The translations under genes were made by a program, and so were the position numbers. The notes beneath the pieces were generated by a model, which saw only the letters and a program-made list of their open reading frames with translations, ran no database searches and was not told the origin of the DNA. Shown here piece by piece: positions 9,108-17,248 of a stretch of 64,000 nt of DNA; position 1 is the first letter of the stretch, and every line of letters begins with the position of its first letter. The DNA comes from Caulobacter sp. Lineage in GTDB: Bacteria; Pseudomonadota; Alphaproteobacteria; Caulobacterales; Caulobacteraceae. The stretch is taken from assembly GCA_030678995.1 (NCBI GenBank), contig JAUXTQ010000060.1, positions 124,001 through 188,000 of the forward strand, written 5' to 3'.

Positions 9108-9560
9108 TCAGCGCGCCCGGCGGTAGCGCCAGTCCATGCCCTGCGTCTTGCCATCGGCCATCCCCTCGATACGGGCGCAGAGGTCGGCTTCGCACCGTCG
9201 ATAGATGACCCGCTGCGGGAAGTCGTGGCCGAGGTTCTCGAACTCCGCCACACCCGGCTGGCCCGGCTTGAGCAGGAAAGGCGTGGGCGGCCGGCCGGCG
9301 ACATAGGCGGTGAAGGTCACGCCGGCCGGACGGGTGGTTATCGTCATGAACTCCGGGGACATGGGCTTGCCCGGCCGATGGGTCTGGCCGACCCCGGCCA
9401 TCGCGCCCTGATAGGGCGTGCTCCAGGTTTCGCGCACGGTGCCGCCGTCCGTCTCCTGGATCCACTCGCCGGACATCCAGGCCAGATCGGCGACGGTCGC
9501 CGGCTCGTTCGCGGCGGCTGGCGCGGCGCACAGCAGCAGGGTCAGCACGAGACGTTTCAT
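9108..9560 (-). CDS. Exported DUF6265-like protein
   Basis: A 150-residue protein with a short signal peptide (residues 1-18, MKRLVLTLLLCAAPAAAN). The mature part has the DUF6265 pattern: LAWMSGEWIQETDGGTVRET, then a GAMAGVGQTHRPGK segment and FENLGHDFPQRVIYRRC near the end. This is a lipocalin-like beta-barrel fold by family, with no known ligand. The start at 9560 places the signal peptide at the N terminus; the longer reading from 9656 would bury it. It faces the paralogue pair tail to tail. Confidence 0.8.
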   Translation of the reverse strand: MKRLVLTLLLCAAPAAANEPATVADLAWMSGEWIQETDGGTVRETWSTPYQGAMAGVGQTHRPGKPMSPEFMTITTRPAGVTFTAYVAGRPPTPFLLKPGQPGVAEFENLGHDFPQRVIYRRCEADLCARIEGMADGKTQGMDWRYRRAR

Positions 9561-9652
9561 GGTGCGAGCTCCGGATTCCAGCGGCCATCCTGCCCGATCA
9601 CGCGCTTTCCGGCTTGCATGACGACGACAGCGGCGGATCAGCCGTGATGCGG

Positions 9653-10075
9653 TCACGCCTGCAGCAACGCGACGAGATGGCCGAGGTCGGCAGCCGTGGC
9701 GCGCCGGACGAGCCGTTCGTCGGCCGTCAGCACACGGACATGCCGCTCCTCCGCCAAGGCCAGGTAGAGACCGTCGTAGGCGGAAAACCCGTTGTGAGTG
9801 GCGAACTCGAAAGCTCTCGGGGCCAGCGGGGCGGCCGGAAACACGTCGTTGAGGATCGTGTCGAGTTTGGACACGCAGTCTCTCGCCACCGCCTCGCTGA
9901 TGTCTCCGCGCTTAAGGCGTTTGGCGGCGACGCTTGCGATTTCAACGTGGATGAACTCGGGTGCGATCACCCAACCGGCGTCCAGGACGGCTTCCAGCGC
10001 GGCGTCGGAGTCCTTTTCGATGACGAAGCATTTCACCGCTACGGAAGCGTCGATGACCACCTCAGCGGGCATCAC
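9653..10075 (-). CDS. vapC: PIN-domain toxin, VapC type
   Basis: A 140-residue PIN-domain endoribonuclease. The acidic metal-site residues are in their usual places: VVIDASVAVK (Asp9), PEFIHVEIAS (Glu), AYDGLYLALAEE (Asp) and VLTADERLVR (Asp). The gene begins within the last codons of the upstream DUF7662-type gene (14-base overlap), so the two are co-translated like a toxin-antitoxin pair. RNA target is unknown. The substrate of VapC toxins is usually tRNA or rRNA; that is family knowledge, not shown here. Confidence 0.88.
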   Translation of the reverse strand: MMPAEVVIDASVAVKCFVIEKDSDAALEAVLDAGWVIAPEFIHVEIASVAAKRLKRGDISEAVARDCVSKLDTILNDVFPAAPLAPRAFEFATHNGFSAYDGLYLALAEERHVRVLTADERLVRRATAADLGHLVALLQA

Positions 10076-10565
10076 GGTCTTCGCGGATCAGATCGACGCT
10101 ATTGGAGGTCATATTCGGAGACCGGCGGCGGAACGACTCCAGGAGTTCGCGTCGCCGGTCCCTCCCGATCGCGTTCACAATCGCCAGGACGGCCTCGGTG
10201 CGGGTGGCGCTGTTCTGCTTCACGTAGTCATCAACCAGATGCAACCCGGCGCCCGTCAGGCCCTCCAGCGGAACGGTCAGGGTTTCGCCCCTGTCCGGCA
10301 GTCGGGGAGGCGAGATCGAACGGGGAACCGCCCGCACGAACACGAGCCGCTCTTCTCCCAGATCCACCGCCTCGGTCTTCCAGCCGGCATCCAGCCAAGA
10401 GGCAGCGTGGCTGTGCGAACGAGTATTGGCCCACCAGGCCGGATGCTTTCGAGCAGACGGTGGCAGGGACCGGCCCAGGACCTTTTCGACCTCCTGGAAA
10501 CTCAGCGGCGTCTGAGCCGCTGCAGAGGCCTTCAGGAACTGGCGCAGGGATTCATACCTCGACAT
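10062..10565 (-). CDS. DUF7662-type DNA-binding antitoxin with RHH-like C terminus
   Basis: A 167-residue two-part protein. Residues 1-85 match the DUF7662 pattern: SRYESLRQFL, LSFQEVEKVLGRSLPPSAR, WWANTRSHSHAASWLDAGW. Residues 90-135 look like a short ribbon-helix-helix-type segment (TLTVPLEGL then VDDYVKQNSATRTEAVLAIVNAI). The tail to 167 would bind the toxin. It overlaps vapC by 14 bases and sits 25 bases behind a perfect 22-base palindrome. Classical VapB antitoxins are about 80 residues, so this is twice the usual size. Function as antitoxin is inferred from context. Confidence 0.75.
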   Translation of the reverse strand: MSRYESLRQFLKASAAAQTPLSFQEVEKVLGRSLPPSARKHPAWWANTRSHSHAASWLDAGWKTEAVDLGEERLVFVRAVPRSISPPRLPDRGETLTVPLEGLTGAGLHLVDDYVKQNSATRTEAVLAIVNAIGRDRRRELLESFRRRSPNMTSNSVDLIREDRDAR

Positions 10566-10590
10566 GGCAGCCTCCTTCGACGGTCAATGT

Positions 10591-10612
10591 ACATAAGAAA
10601 TATTTCTTATGT
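10591..10612. promoter_or_regulatory. Perfect 22-bp palindromic operator of the toxin-antitoxin operon
   Basis: A perfect palindrome with core TAAGAAATATTTCTTA, fully AT-rich in a GC-rich genome, located 26-47 bases upstream of the antitoxin ATG. Its last base is the first base of the tadA stop triplet. Position and symmetry fit an autoregulatory operator bound by the antitoxin. Confidence 0.75.
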
Positions 10613-11127
10613 CAATTTTTCCGCCGTTCCCGGAAAAAGCCCCGCAGCAGGGCCGCGCTCTCCTCGGCCAGCACGTCGCCGGTCACCTCCGGCCGCCAGT
10701 GGCAGGTGGGCTGGGCGAAGAAGCGGGGGCCGTGGACCACCGCTCCGCCCTTGGGGTCCGCGGCGCCGAACACTACCCGGCCAATGCGGGCGTGGCTGAT
10801 GGCGCCGGCGCACATGGCGCAGGGCTCTAGCGTCACCACCAGGGTCAGGCCGGTCAGCCGGTAGTTGCCGAGCTTCGCCGCCGCCAGCCGCATGGCGGCG
10901 ATCTCGGCGTGGGCCGTCGGGTCATGGGCGCCGATGGGGCCGTTGCCGGCCCTGGCCAGCACCTCGCCAGTAGCCGGATCGAGGATCACCGCCCCGACCG
11001 GCGTCTCCCCACGCGCCGCCGCCTCCCGCGCCTCGGCCAGGGCCAGCTGCATGGCGTCGTGATCGCTCAAGGTCGTCAGGGGGTCAGATCCATGCTTAAA
11101 GGCGCGGGTATCGCCGGGAGGCGACAC
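10612..11127 (-). CDS. tadA: tRNA-specific adenosine deaminase TadA
   Basis: Zinc-dependent deaminase converting adenosine-34 to inosine in tRNA-Arg(ACG). The cytidine/deoxycytidylate deaminase motifs are intact: HAEIAAMRLAA (zinc His and catalytic Glu) and TLEPCAMCAGAI (PCxxC zinc ligands). The tail VVHGPRFFAQPTCHWRPEVTG fits TadA. The longest reading starts at 11127, but the first about 25 residues are not conserved. An ATG at 11052 would give MQLALAEAREAA, and the true start may lie between. It is divergent from rluB and its stop touches the toxin-antitoxin operator. Confidence 0.93.
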   Translation of the reverse strand: MSPPGDTRAFKHGSDPLTTLSDHDAMQLALAEAREAAARGETPVGAVILDPATGEVLARAGNGPIGAHDPTAHAEIAAMRLAAAKLGNYRLTGLTLVVTLEPCAMCAGAISHARIGRVVFGAADPKGGAVVHGPRFFAQPTCHWRPEVTGDVLAEESAALLRGFFRERRKN

Positions 11128-11150
11128 AGCCTTCTAACGGAGCCGGTCGC

Positions 11151-12338
11151 ATGACTGCACAGGATTCTTCCCCCCGGAATGATCGCATCGCCAAGGTCCT
11201 GGCCCGGGCCGGGGTCGCCTCGCGCCGCGAGGTTGAGCGGCTGATCGAGGAAGGCCGGGTGGCCATCAACGGCCAGACCCTGACCACCCCGGCGGTCAAG
11301 GTCGAGCCGGGCGACATTCTCACGGTCGACGGCGAGGTGGTCGGCGGGGCCGAACCGACCCGCGTGTTCCGCTATCACAAGCCGGTCGGGCTGATGACCA
11401 GCCACAACGACCCGATGGGGCGACCGACGGTGTTCGAGACCCTGCCGGACGGCCTGCCGCGGGTGATCTCCATCGGCCGGCTGGACATCAATTCCGAGGG
11501 CCTGCTGCTGCTGACCAACGACGGGGAGCTGTCGCGGGCGCTGGAGCTGCCGTCGAGCGGCTGGGTGCGCCGCTACCGCGCCCGCGCCTTCGGCCACACT
11601 ACCCAGGAGACGCTGGACACGCTGAAGAACGGCATCACCGTCGAGGGCGTCCGCTACGGCGCGATCGAGGCGAAGCTGGACAAGGCCGCCGGCGAGCGCG
11701 AGGGCGGCCGCAATGTCTGGATCACGGTGACCCTCAGCGAGGGCAAGAACCGCGAGGTCCGGCGGGTGCTGGAGGCCATCGGGTTGAAGGTCAATCGCCT
11801 GCTGCGTCTTGCCTATGGGCCGTTCTCCCTGGGAACCCTGGCGCCGGGCGAGGTCGAGGAGGTCGGGCCGCGGGTGATCCGCGAGCTGCTGGTCGACCAC
11901 ATTCCGGCGGCCAGGATGCCGACCGGCAACGCCGTGGCGTTCAAGGGCGGCGGCGCCCTGCGCCCCCGCCGGACCGAGGCCGAAATCGCCGGCGGCGGCC
12001 GGCGCGCCGCCCAGCCGTGCAAGCCCCGCCCCGGCCAGGAGACCGGCGAGCTGAAGGGCGAACGCCAGGCGAAGAAGCCCGGCTGGGCCAAGGCCAAACC
12101 GAAGGCGCCGGGCGGGCTGCGCACTCCGAAAAAGGTTGGGCCGGCCAAGGCGGGCAAGAAGCACTGGTCGGAGACGCCCAAGGGCGCTCGGCCGGCGTCG
12201 GCGAGCCCTGCAAGCGCGGCCAGACCCAAACCCTCAGCCAGGCCCTCGGGGGCGCCTAAACCGACAGGACCTCGCGGACCACGGCCCACGACCAGCCCCA
12301 AGGGGCCCCGCGGCGGCGGTCCGGCCAGGCGTCGATAG
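11151..12338 (+). CDS. rluB: 23S rRNA pseudouridine synthase RluB-like, with long basic tail
   Basis: Isomerises uridine to pseudouridine in large-subunit rRNA. An S4 RNA-binding domain (residues 11-70, IAKVLARAGVASRREVERLI) precedes the RsuA/RluB catalytic domain with GRLDINSEGLL (catalytic Asp112) and GKNREVRRVLEAIGLKVNRL. The catalytic part ends near residue 250. Residues 265-395 are a low-complexity Lys/Pro/Ala/Arg tail, likely disordered and RNA-binding, typical of alphaproteobacterial homologues. Paralogues RluB, RluE and RluF share these motifs; RluB is favoured by length and tail. The gene ends just before regA, convergent. Confidence 0.9.
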   Translation: MTAQDSSPRNDRIAKVLARAGVASRREVERLIEEGRVAINGQTLTTPAVKVEPGDILTVDGEVVGGAEPTRVFRYHKPVGLMTSHNDPMGRPTVFETLPDGLPRVISIGRLDINSEGLLLLTNDGELSRALELPSSGWVRRYRARAFGHTTQETLDTLKNGITVEGVRYGAIEAKLDKAAGEREGGRNVWITVTLSEGKNREVRRVLEAIGLKVNRLLRLAYGPFSLGTLAPGEVEEVGPRVIRELLVDHIPAARMPTGNAVAFKGGGALRPRRTEAEIAGGGRRAAQPCKPRPGQETGELKGERQAKKPGWAKAKPKAPGGLRTPKKVGPAKAGKKHWSETPKGARPASASPASAARPKPSARPSGAPKPTGPRGPRPTTSPKGPRGGGPARRR

Positions 12339-12344
12339 CACCCT

Positions 12345-12380
12345 TATCCGCTCACTCCGGCCTTCGCCGGGATCAGCGGA
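12345..12380. repeat. Family-A palindrome between convergent rluB and regA
   Basis: TCCGCTCACTCCGGCC, TTCGCCGGGATCAGCGGA: a single copy of the element found inside groESL and between nrdA and folC. In this position it could serve as a bidirectional terminator-like hairpin, although no U-tract follows. Confidence 0.7.
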
Positions 12381-12387
12381 ACAAAGG

Positions 12388-12948
12388 TTACCGCGGCGCG
12401 CGCTTGGCGAGGATGCGCTGCAGGGTGCGGCGGTGCATCGACAGGCGCCGCGCCGTCTCCGAGACATTGTGGCCGCACAGTTCATAGACCCGCTGGATAT
12501 GCTCCCAGCGCACCCGGTCGGCGCTCATCGGATTTTCCGGCGGCGCCGCCTGGGCGTCACCGATGGCCAGCAGAGCGCGGGCCACGTCGTCGGCGTCGGC
12601 CGGCTTGGCCAGGTAGTCGACCGCGCCGGCCTTCACCGCCGCCACCGCGGTGGCGATGTTGCCGTAGCCGGTCAGCATGACCACCCTGGCTCCGGGCCTG
12701 GCGCTGCGGATGGCCTCGACCACCTTCAGGCCCGTACCGTCGTCCAGGCGCATGTCCAGCACGGCGAAGGCGGGCGCCGCGGTCTTCACCGCGTCCAGCG
12801 CCTCGGCGACGCTGCCGGCCATGCGCACCTCGAAGCCGCGTTGCTCCAGGGCGCGGCCCAGCCGGGTCCGCAGGGCCGTGTCGTCGTCGAGCACCAGCAG
12901 GCTGCGATCATCGAGTCCGGCGAGTAGGGAGCCTAGGTCAGCCATCAT
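12388..12948 (-). CDS. regA: Redox response regulator RegA/PrrA/ActR
   Basis: A 186-residue response regulator of the RegA class. The receiver domain (residues 15-130) has the acidic pair in VLDDDTA, phosphoacceptor Asp65 in VLDMRLDDGTGL, Thr93 and Lys115. After a short proline linker, a Fis-type HTH (residues 142-184) reads IQRVYELCGHNVSETARRL then SMHRRTLQRIL, almost the invariant RegA sequence. It follows regB by 46 bases on the same strand, so they are co-transcribed. Two adjacent ATGs (12948, 12945) are possible. The regulon in relatives covers respiration and energy metabolism. Confidence 0.95.
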   Translation of the reverse strand: MMADLGSLLAGLDDRSLLVLDDDTALRTRLGRALEQRGFEVRMAGSVAEALDAVKTAAPAFAVLDMRLDDGTGLKVVEAIRSARPGARVVMLTGYGNIATAVAAVKAGAVDYLAKPADADDVARALLAIGDAQAAPPENPMSADRVRWEHIQRVYELCGHNVSETARRLSMHRRTLQRILAKRAPR

Positions 12949-12994
12949 GACATCCTGGCCGCGCATTCGCGTGGGAGTTGAATCGCGGCTCGCG

Positions 12995-14428
12995 TCATTC
13001 TGTCGCACTCTTGTGGGGGTCATCAAGCCCCGTGAAGAGATCGGCGGACGCGGGCGCCTCGATCGCCTCCCGCCGCCAGCGCGCGGTGATCACCGCGCCG
13101 CCGCCGCGGCCGTTGCGGAAATCGACCGTCGCGCCGGTCCTTTCCAGCAAGGTCTTGGCGATGAAGAAGCCCAGGCCCATGCCCACATGACCACTGCGCA
13201 TGGATTCCACGCCGGGACGGCTGGTCACGTAGGGCTCGCCCAGCTTGATCAGCACCTCCGGCGCGAAGCCCGGGCCGTCGTCCCGAACCTCCACGGTGAT
13301 GTGGCGGGGGTCGAACCGGGCGGTGACGAGAATCTCCGATCGCGCGAAATCGACGGCGTTCTCCACGAAGGCGGTCAGGGCGTGGAGGATCTCGGCCAGC
13401 CGCCAGATCTCGGGGGGGGCCTCGCCGTGTGGGCCGGAGACCACCGCCTCCACCCGCACGTCCGGTCGCCGGGCATGGGGGGCGATCGACTCCTGGACCA
13501 CCTGCAGCAGGCTCATCCGTTCGTGGACCTCGTCGGACGCTTCGGGCGCGCGGGTCAGGCGCTGGAGGATGTCCCGGCAGCGCACGGCCTGGGCGACGAG
13601 CAATTCGGCGTCCTCCCGCAGGGGGCCGGGCGGGCTGTTGCGGACCAGTTCCCTGGCCACGACGGCGATGGTCGCCAGCGGAGTGCCCAGCTCGTGCGCC
13701 GCCGCCGCCGCCAGGGCGCCCAGGGCCGACAACCGCTGTTCCCGCGCCAGGACGGTGTGGGCCGTGTCGAGGGCCAGCTCCATCCGGGCGGCTTCCTGGG
13801 CGGCGTACCAGGCGTAGGCGGCGGTGAAGGCGATGCCCATGATCCGGGCCAGCACCCCGCCGACCCGGTTGATCAGCGGCGGGTCGAACGGCTCGGCGTG
13901 CGGCGCCGGCAGGGGCATGGCGTGAACGGCCAGGCCGATGCAGCAGGCGATGGCCAGCAGCGCCAGCAGGATCACCTGACGCAGGGGCAGGGTCGCCGCC
14001 GCCAGGGTCGCCGGGCCGATCAGCAACAGGGAGAAAGGATTGAGGTTGCCGCCGGTCAGATAGAGCAGCGCCGCCAACTGCAGGATGTCGAAGGCGATAT
14101 GGGCCGCCGCCTCGTTGTCGGTGGCCAGCCGCTGGCCGGAGGCCGCCAGACTGACCAGCACATTGAGCCAGGCCGACAGGGCGATGACCGCGAAACAGGC
14201 CGCCACGGGGGTGGCGAAGTTGAGCCCGTAGGCGACCACCGCGACGGTGACCGTCTGGCCGACGACGGCCATCCAGCGCAGGTTGACCAGGGTGCGCACC
14301 CGCAGCCGGCCGCGGCGGGGCAGGCCGGCCGGCCAGAGGGCGTCCCACCCTTGCGCCGCCGGACGCGGCGGCCTATCGAGGCCGGGCTCCGGATCGGCGA
14401 TCGGTTCCGGGAGTTGGGTCGTCGCCAT
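12995..14428 (-). CDS. regB: Redox sensor histidine kinase RegB/PrrB/ActS
   Basis: Membrane-bound kinase that phosphorylates RegA in response to redox state. Six transmembrane helices occupy about residues 48-205. The quinone-binding heptapeptide GGNLNPF (GGxxNPF) is at 126-132. The H-box AAAAHELGTPLATI places phospho-His at 245. Cys284 in VRCRDIL corresponds to the redox-active cysteine of Rhodobacter RegB (39 residues after His, versus 40 there). The ATPase domain has ENAVDFA (Asn357), DDGPGF (383-388) and GMGLGFF. All sensing residues are therefore present. It is divergent from senC. Confidence 0.95.
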   Translation of the reverse strand: MATTQLPEPIADPEPGLDRPPRPAAQGWDALWPAGLPRRGRLRVRTLVNLRWMAVVGQTVTVAVVAYGLNFATPVAACFAVIALSAWLNVLVSLAASGQRLATDNEAAAHIAFDILQLAALLYLTGGNLNPFSLLLIGPATLAAATLPLRQVILLALLAIACCIGLAVHAMPLPAPHAEPFDPPLINRVGGVLARIMGIAFTAAYAWYAAQEAARMELALDTAHTVLAREQRLSALGALAAAAAHELGTPLATIAVVARELVRNSPPGPLREDAELLVAQAVRCRDILQRLTRAPEASDEVHERMSLLQVVQESIAPHARRPDVRVEAVVSGPHGEAPPEIWRLAEILHALTAFVENAVDFARSEILVTARFDPRHITVEVRDDGPGFAPEVLIKLGEPYVTSRPGVESMRSGHVGMGLGFFIAKTLLERTGATVDFRNGRGGGAVITARWRREAIEAPASADLFTGLDDPHKSATE

Positions 14429-14469
14429 GCCGTCAGATTGGCCCCAACACGCGCCGATGGCGAGCCCTG

Positions 14470-15075
14470 ATGGAGAAGACCGTGACCCGCCAACGCCTGC
14501 TGCTTCTCGCCGCCTGTATCCTTGGGCTCGTGGTCACCGCCGGCCTCGCCTGGCGGGCCGGCGTGTTCCGCGGCGAGCCTTCGGCGGCCACGGTCGGGGG
14601 GCCGTTCGCCCTCGTCGACCAGACCGGCCGGCCGGTCGACGAGACGGTCCTGAATGGCAAGTGGTCGGTCGTGTTCTTCGGCTTCACCTTCTGTCCCGAC
14701 ATCTGCCCCGGGACTGTCCAGGCCCTGTCCGAAGCGACCGACCAGCTGGGCGCCAAGGGTGAGGACCTGCGGATCGTCTTCGTGTCCGTCGATCCCGGGC
14801 GGGACACCCCGGCCCAGATGCGGGCCTGGATCGAGGCCCAGGGGCTGCCGGACGGATCGCTTGGGCTGACCGGGACGCCTGACCAGGTGGCCGCCGCCGC
14901 CCGGGCCTATCGCGTGTTCTACGAGAAGAAGGGCGAGGGGCCGGACTATCAGGTCAACCACTCGACCGCGGCCTACCTGATGGACCCCCGGGGCCGCTTC
15001 AACCGGGTCCTCGCCTACGGCCTGACGCCGGAACAGATGGCCGACCAGATCCGCGCGGCCATGCGCGGCGACTAG
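14470..15075 (+). CDS. senC: SCO1/SenC copper chaperone
   Basis: A 201-residue thioredoxin-fold protein anchored by one N-terminal helix (residues 9-27), with the domain facing the periplasm. The copper ligands are Cys75 and Cys79 in FTFCPDICPGT and a downstream histidine in VNHSTAAYLMD. SCO proteins deliver copper to cytochrome oxidase CuA and take part in redox signalling. It is divergent from regB, with 41 bases between start codons. This resembles the Rhodobacter regB/senC-regA locus, but here regA follows regB instead of senC. Confidence 0.95.
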   Translation: MEKTVTRQRLLLLAACILGLVVTAGLAWRAGVFRGEPSAATVGGPFALVDQTGRPVDETVLNGKWSVVFFGFTFCPDICPGTVQALSEATDQLGAKGEDLRIVFVSVDPGRDTPAQMRAWIEAQGLPDGSLGLTGTPDQVAAAARAYRVFYEKKGEGPDYQVNHSTAAYLMDPRGRFNRVLAYGLTPEQMADQIRAAMRGD

Positions 15076-15135
15076 TGTCCCAATTCCGAAGTTCGCTCGC
15101 GGCTTGATCCGGCAATGAGGCGAACTTCAATTCCG
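15073..15135. repeat. REP-like palindrome, family G, second copy
   Basis: TAGTGTCCCAATTCCGAAG begins at the senC stop codon; the arm AATTCCGAAGTTCG (15082-15095) is partly complemented by CGAACTTCAATTCCGG at 15121-15136. The first copy at 2540-2601 has the same junction with a stop codon. Confidence 0.7.
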
Positions 15136-15214
15136 GCACACCAGGTTGTCAATTGGGACTGGACTTCGTTAAGGCGCGCCGTGTTATGCTGCGCTGCACA
15201 ACGAACGAGGTTCG

Positions 15215-16465
15215 ATGCTCTACGCCCTGCATGAAGCGACCTACTACGCCGCCTCGCCGATGCGCGCCGCGGCGCGCGCGGCGCGCGACTTCTGGTCGTC
15301 CCCCTTAAACCCGGCCCGCAACTCGACGATCAGCCGCAGCGTCTCCGCCGGCGCCGATCTCTACGCCAACGTCACCCGGCGCTACGGCAAGCCGGACTGG
15401 CACATCGACGAGATCACCGTCAACGGCCACAAGGTCCGGGTGCGCCCGACCGTGGTCTGGGAAAGCCCCTGGTGCCGGCTGATCCAGTTCGACCGAGACA
15501 TGGCCGACATGCGCCGCGCGGGCAAGCTGCAGCTGGACCCGGCCGTGCTGATCGTCGCCCCGATGTCGGGTCACTACGCCACGCTGCTGCGCGGTACGGT
15601 CGAGGCCTTCGCGCCCGACCATGCGGTGTTCATCACCGACTGGTCCAACGTCCGCGACGTGCCGATGATGGAGGGCCGGTTCGACTTCGACGACTACATC
15701 GACCACATCCAGCTGATGCTCGAGGCCCTGGGCCACCGGGCACATGTGGTCGCCGTCTGCCAGCCCGGCCCGCCGGTTCTGGCCGCCGCCGCCCTGATGG
15801 CCGAGGACGACAATCCCTACCGGCCGCGCACCATGACCTTCATGGGCTCGCCCATCGACGCCCGCCACTCCCCGACCGTGACCAACAAGCTGGCCGAGGA
15901 GCGGCCGTTCACCTGGTTCCAGTCGAACATGATCTACACTGTTCCCCCGCCCTATCCAGGCGTGGGCCGGCGCGTCTATCCAGGGTTCGTGCAGCTGGCC
16001 AGCTTCATGTCGATGAACCTGGAGCGCCACCAGGACGCCCATCGCCGCTACTTCGACCACCTGATCTCCGGCGACGGCGACAGCGCCGACAAGCACCGCA
16101 CCTTCTACAACGAGTACCTGGCGGTGATGGATCTGACCGAGGAATTCTACCTCCAGACCATCGACAAGGTGTTCCAGGCCTATGCCCTGCCCAAGGGCGA
16201 GCTGACCCACCGGGGCCGGCTGGTGAAGCCCGCCGCCATCACCGACATCGGCCTGATGACGGTCGAGGGCGAGCTGGACGACATCTCCGGCATCGGCCAG
16301 ACCCAGGCGGCGCACAACCTGTGCCCGAACATCCCGGCGGACATCAAGCTGGACCACGTCCAGCAGGGCGTCGGCCACTACGGTGTGTTCAACGGTCGAC
16401 GCTTCCGGGAGGAAATCTTCCCCCGGGTCCACGATTTCATCCGCCAGTGTGATCCGGATTTCTGA
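15215..16465 (+). CDS. phaZ: Intracellular poly-3-hydroxybutyrate depolymerase
   Basis: Hydrolyses stored PHB granules. A 416-residue alpha/beta-hydrolase close to PhaZ1 of Ralstonia. The opening MLYALHEATYYAASPMRAAA and the block WESPWCRLIQFDRD are highly characteristic. The catalytic cysteine lies in VVAVCQPGPP (Cys182, matching Cys183 of PhaZ1) and the histidine probably in GVGHYGVFNGRRFR. No signal peptide is seen, consistent with a cytosolic granule enzyme. The gene stands alone. The later step, 3-hydroxybutyrate dehydrogenase, is encoded at 55078-55869. Confidence 0.95.
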   Translation: MLYALHEATYYAASPMRAAARAARDFWSSPLNPARNSTISRSVSAGADLYANVTRRYGKPDWHIDEITVNGHKVRVRPTVVWESPWCRLIQFDRDMADMRRAGKLQLDPAVLIVAPMSGHYATLLRGTVEAFAPDHAVFITDWSNVRDVPMMEGRFDFDDYIDHIQLMLEALGHRAHVVAVCQPGPPVLAAAALMAEDDNPYRPRTMTFMGSPIDARHSPTVTNKLAEERPFTWFQSNMIYTVPPPYPGVGRRVYPGFVQLASFMSMNLERHQDAHRRYFDHLISGDGDSADKHRTFYNEYLAVMDLTEEFYLQTIDKVFQAYALPKGELTHRGRLVKPAAITDIGLMTVEGELDDISGIGQTQAAHNLCPNIPADIKLDHVQQGVGHYGVFNGRRFREEIFPRVHDFIRQCDPDF

Positions 16466-16507
16466 AACCGTCTTTTCGCCGCCGCCCCGGCGTCCTAAGC
16501 ACGGACG

Positions 16508-17248
16508 ATGAACTTCTTCAGCCGGTCCAGCTTCACCCACGGTGAGCGCATCGAAGCGGATGGCCAGCCCGTCCGGCTGGCGGTCAACGCGCGGGCGCGG
16601 CGGATCAGCCTGAGGGTCGACCGGGTCAAGCGCGAAGCCATCGCCGTCGCGCCCAGCGCCCGGCGCCTGCCGGAGGCCGTGGCCTTCGCCCGCGAGCGCG
16701 CCGACTGGATCGCCAGCCAGCTGGCCGACCTGCCGCAGGCCGCGCCCTTGCGCCCCGACATGCAGATTTCCCTCTTCGGCAAGCCTGTCCGGCTGGTCGC
16801 GGCGCCGGGACGGGCCCGGCTGGTCCCGGCCTCGGACGAGGTCGAGGCCGTCATCGCCGCGCCGGATGACGCGGCCTTCGGCGACCGGGTCATGCGCCTG
16901 ATCAAGGCCGAAGCCCGCCGCTGGCTGACCGACCGCACGGTGTTTCACAGCACCGTTCTGGACCGGCCGACGCCCCGGATCGCCATCACCGATACGCGCG
17001 GCCGCTGGGGCTCCTGCCGCCAGGCTAGCCTCCGGGGACCGGCCTCGATCCGCTACAGCTGGCGCCTGGCGCTCGCCCCGGCCGAGGTGGCCGACTATGT
17101 CGCCGCCCACGAATGCGCCCATCTGATCGAGGCCAATCATGGTCCGCGGTTCTGGGCCCTGGTGCGCGAGCTGAACGGCGACCCCGCGCCGCACCGCGCC
17201 TGGCTCAAGCGCGAGGGCGCCCGGCTGCAGGCCGTCGGCCGCAGCTAG
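16508..17248 (+). CDS. YgjP/SprT-type zinc metallopeptidase (DUF45/M48)
   Basis: A 246-residue cytosolic protein. The conserved RWGSC (166-170) precedes a zinc site HECAH (His201, Glu202, His205) with a third ligand in NHGPRFW (His211). The N-terminal half is the usual DUF45 beta-rich region (ARRISLRVDRVKREAIAVAP). Physiological substrates of this family are poorly known. It converges with the PBP1A gene and the two coding regions overlap by four bases at their ends. Confidence 0.92.
   Translation: MNFFSRSSFTHGERIEADGQPVRLAVNARARRISLRVDRVKREAIAVAPSARRLPEAVAFARERADWIASQLADLPQAAPLRPDMQISLFGKPVRLVAAPGRARLVPASDEVEAVIAAPDDAAFGDRVMRLIKAEARRWLTDRTVFHSTVLDRPTPRIAITDTRGRWGSCRQASLRGPASIRYSWRLALAPAEVADYVAAHECAHLIEANHGPRFWALVRELNGDPAPHRAWLKREGARLQAVGRS

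Noticed and set aside
15305..17194. A 629-codon open frame opposite phaZ and the metallopeptidase
   Set aside because: It spans two well-supported genes on the other strand and lacks any recognisable domain.
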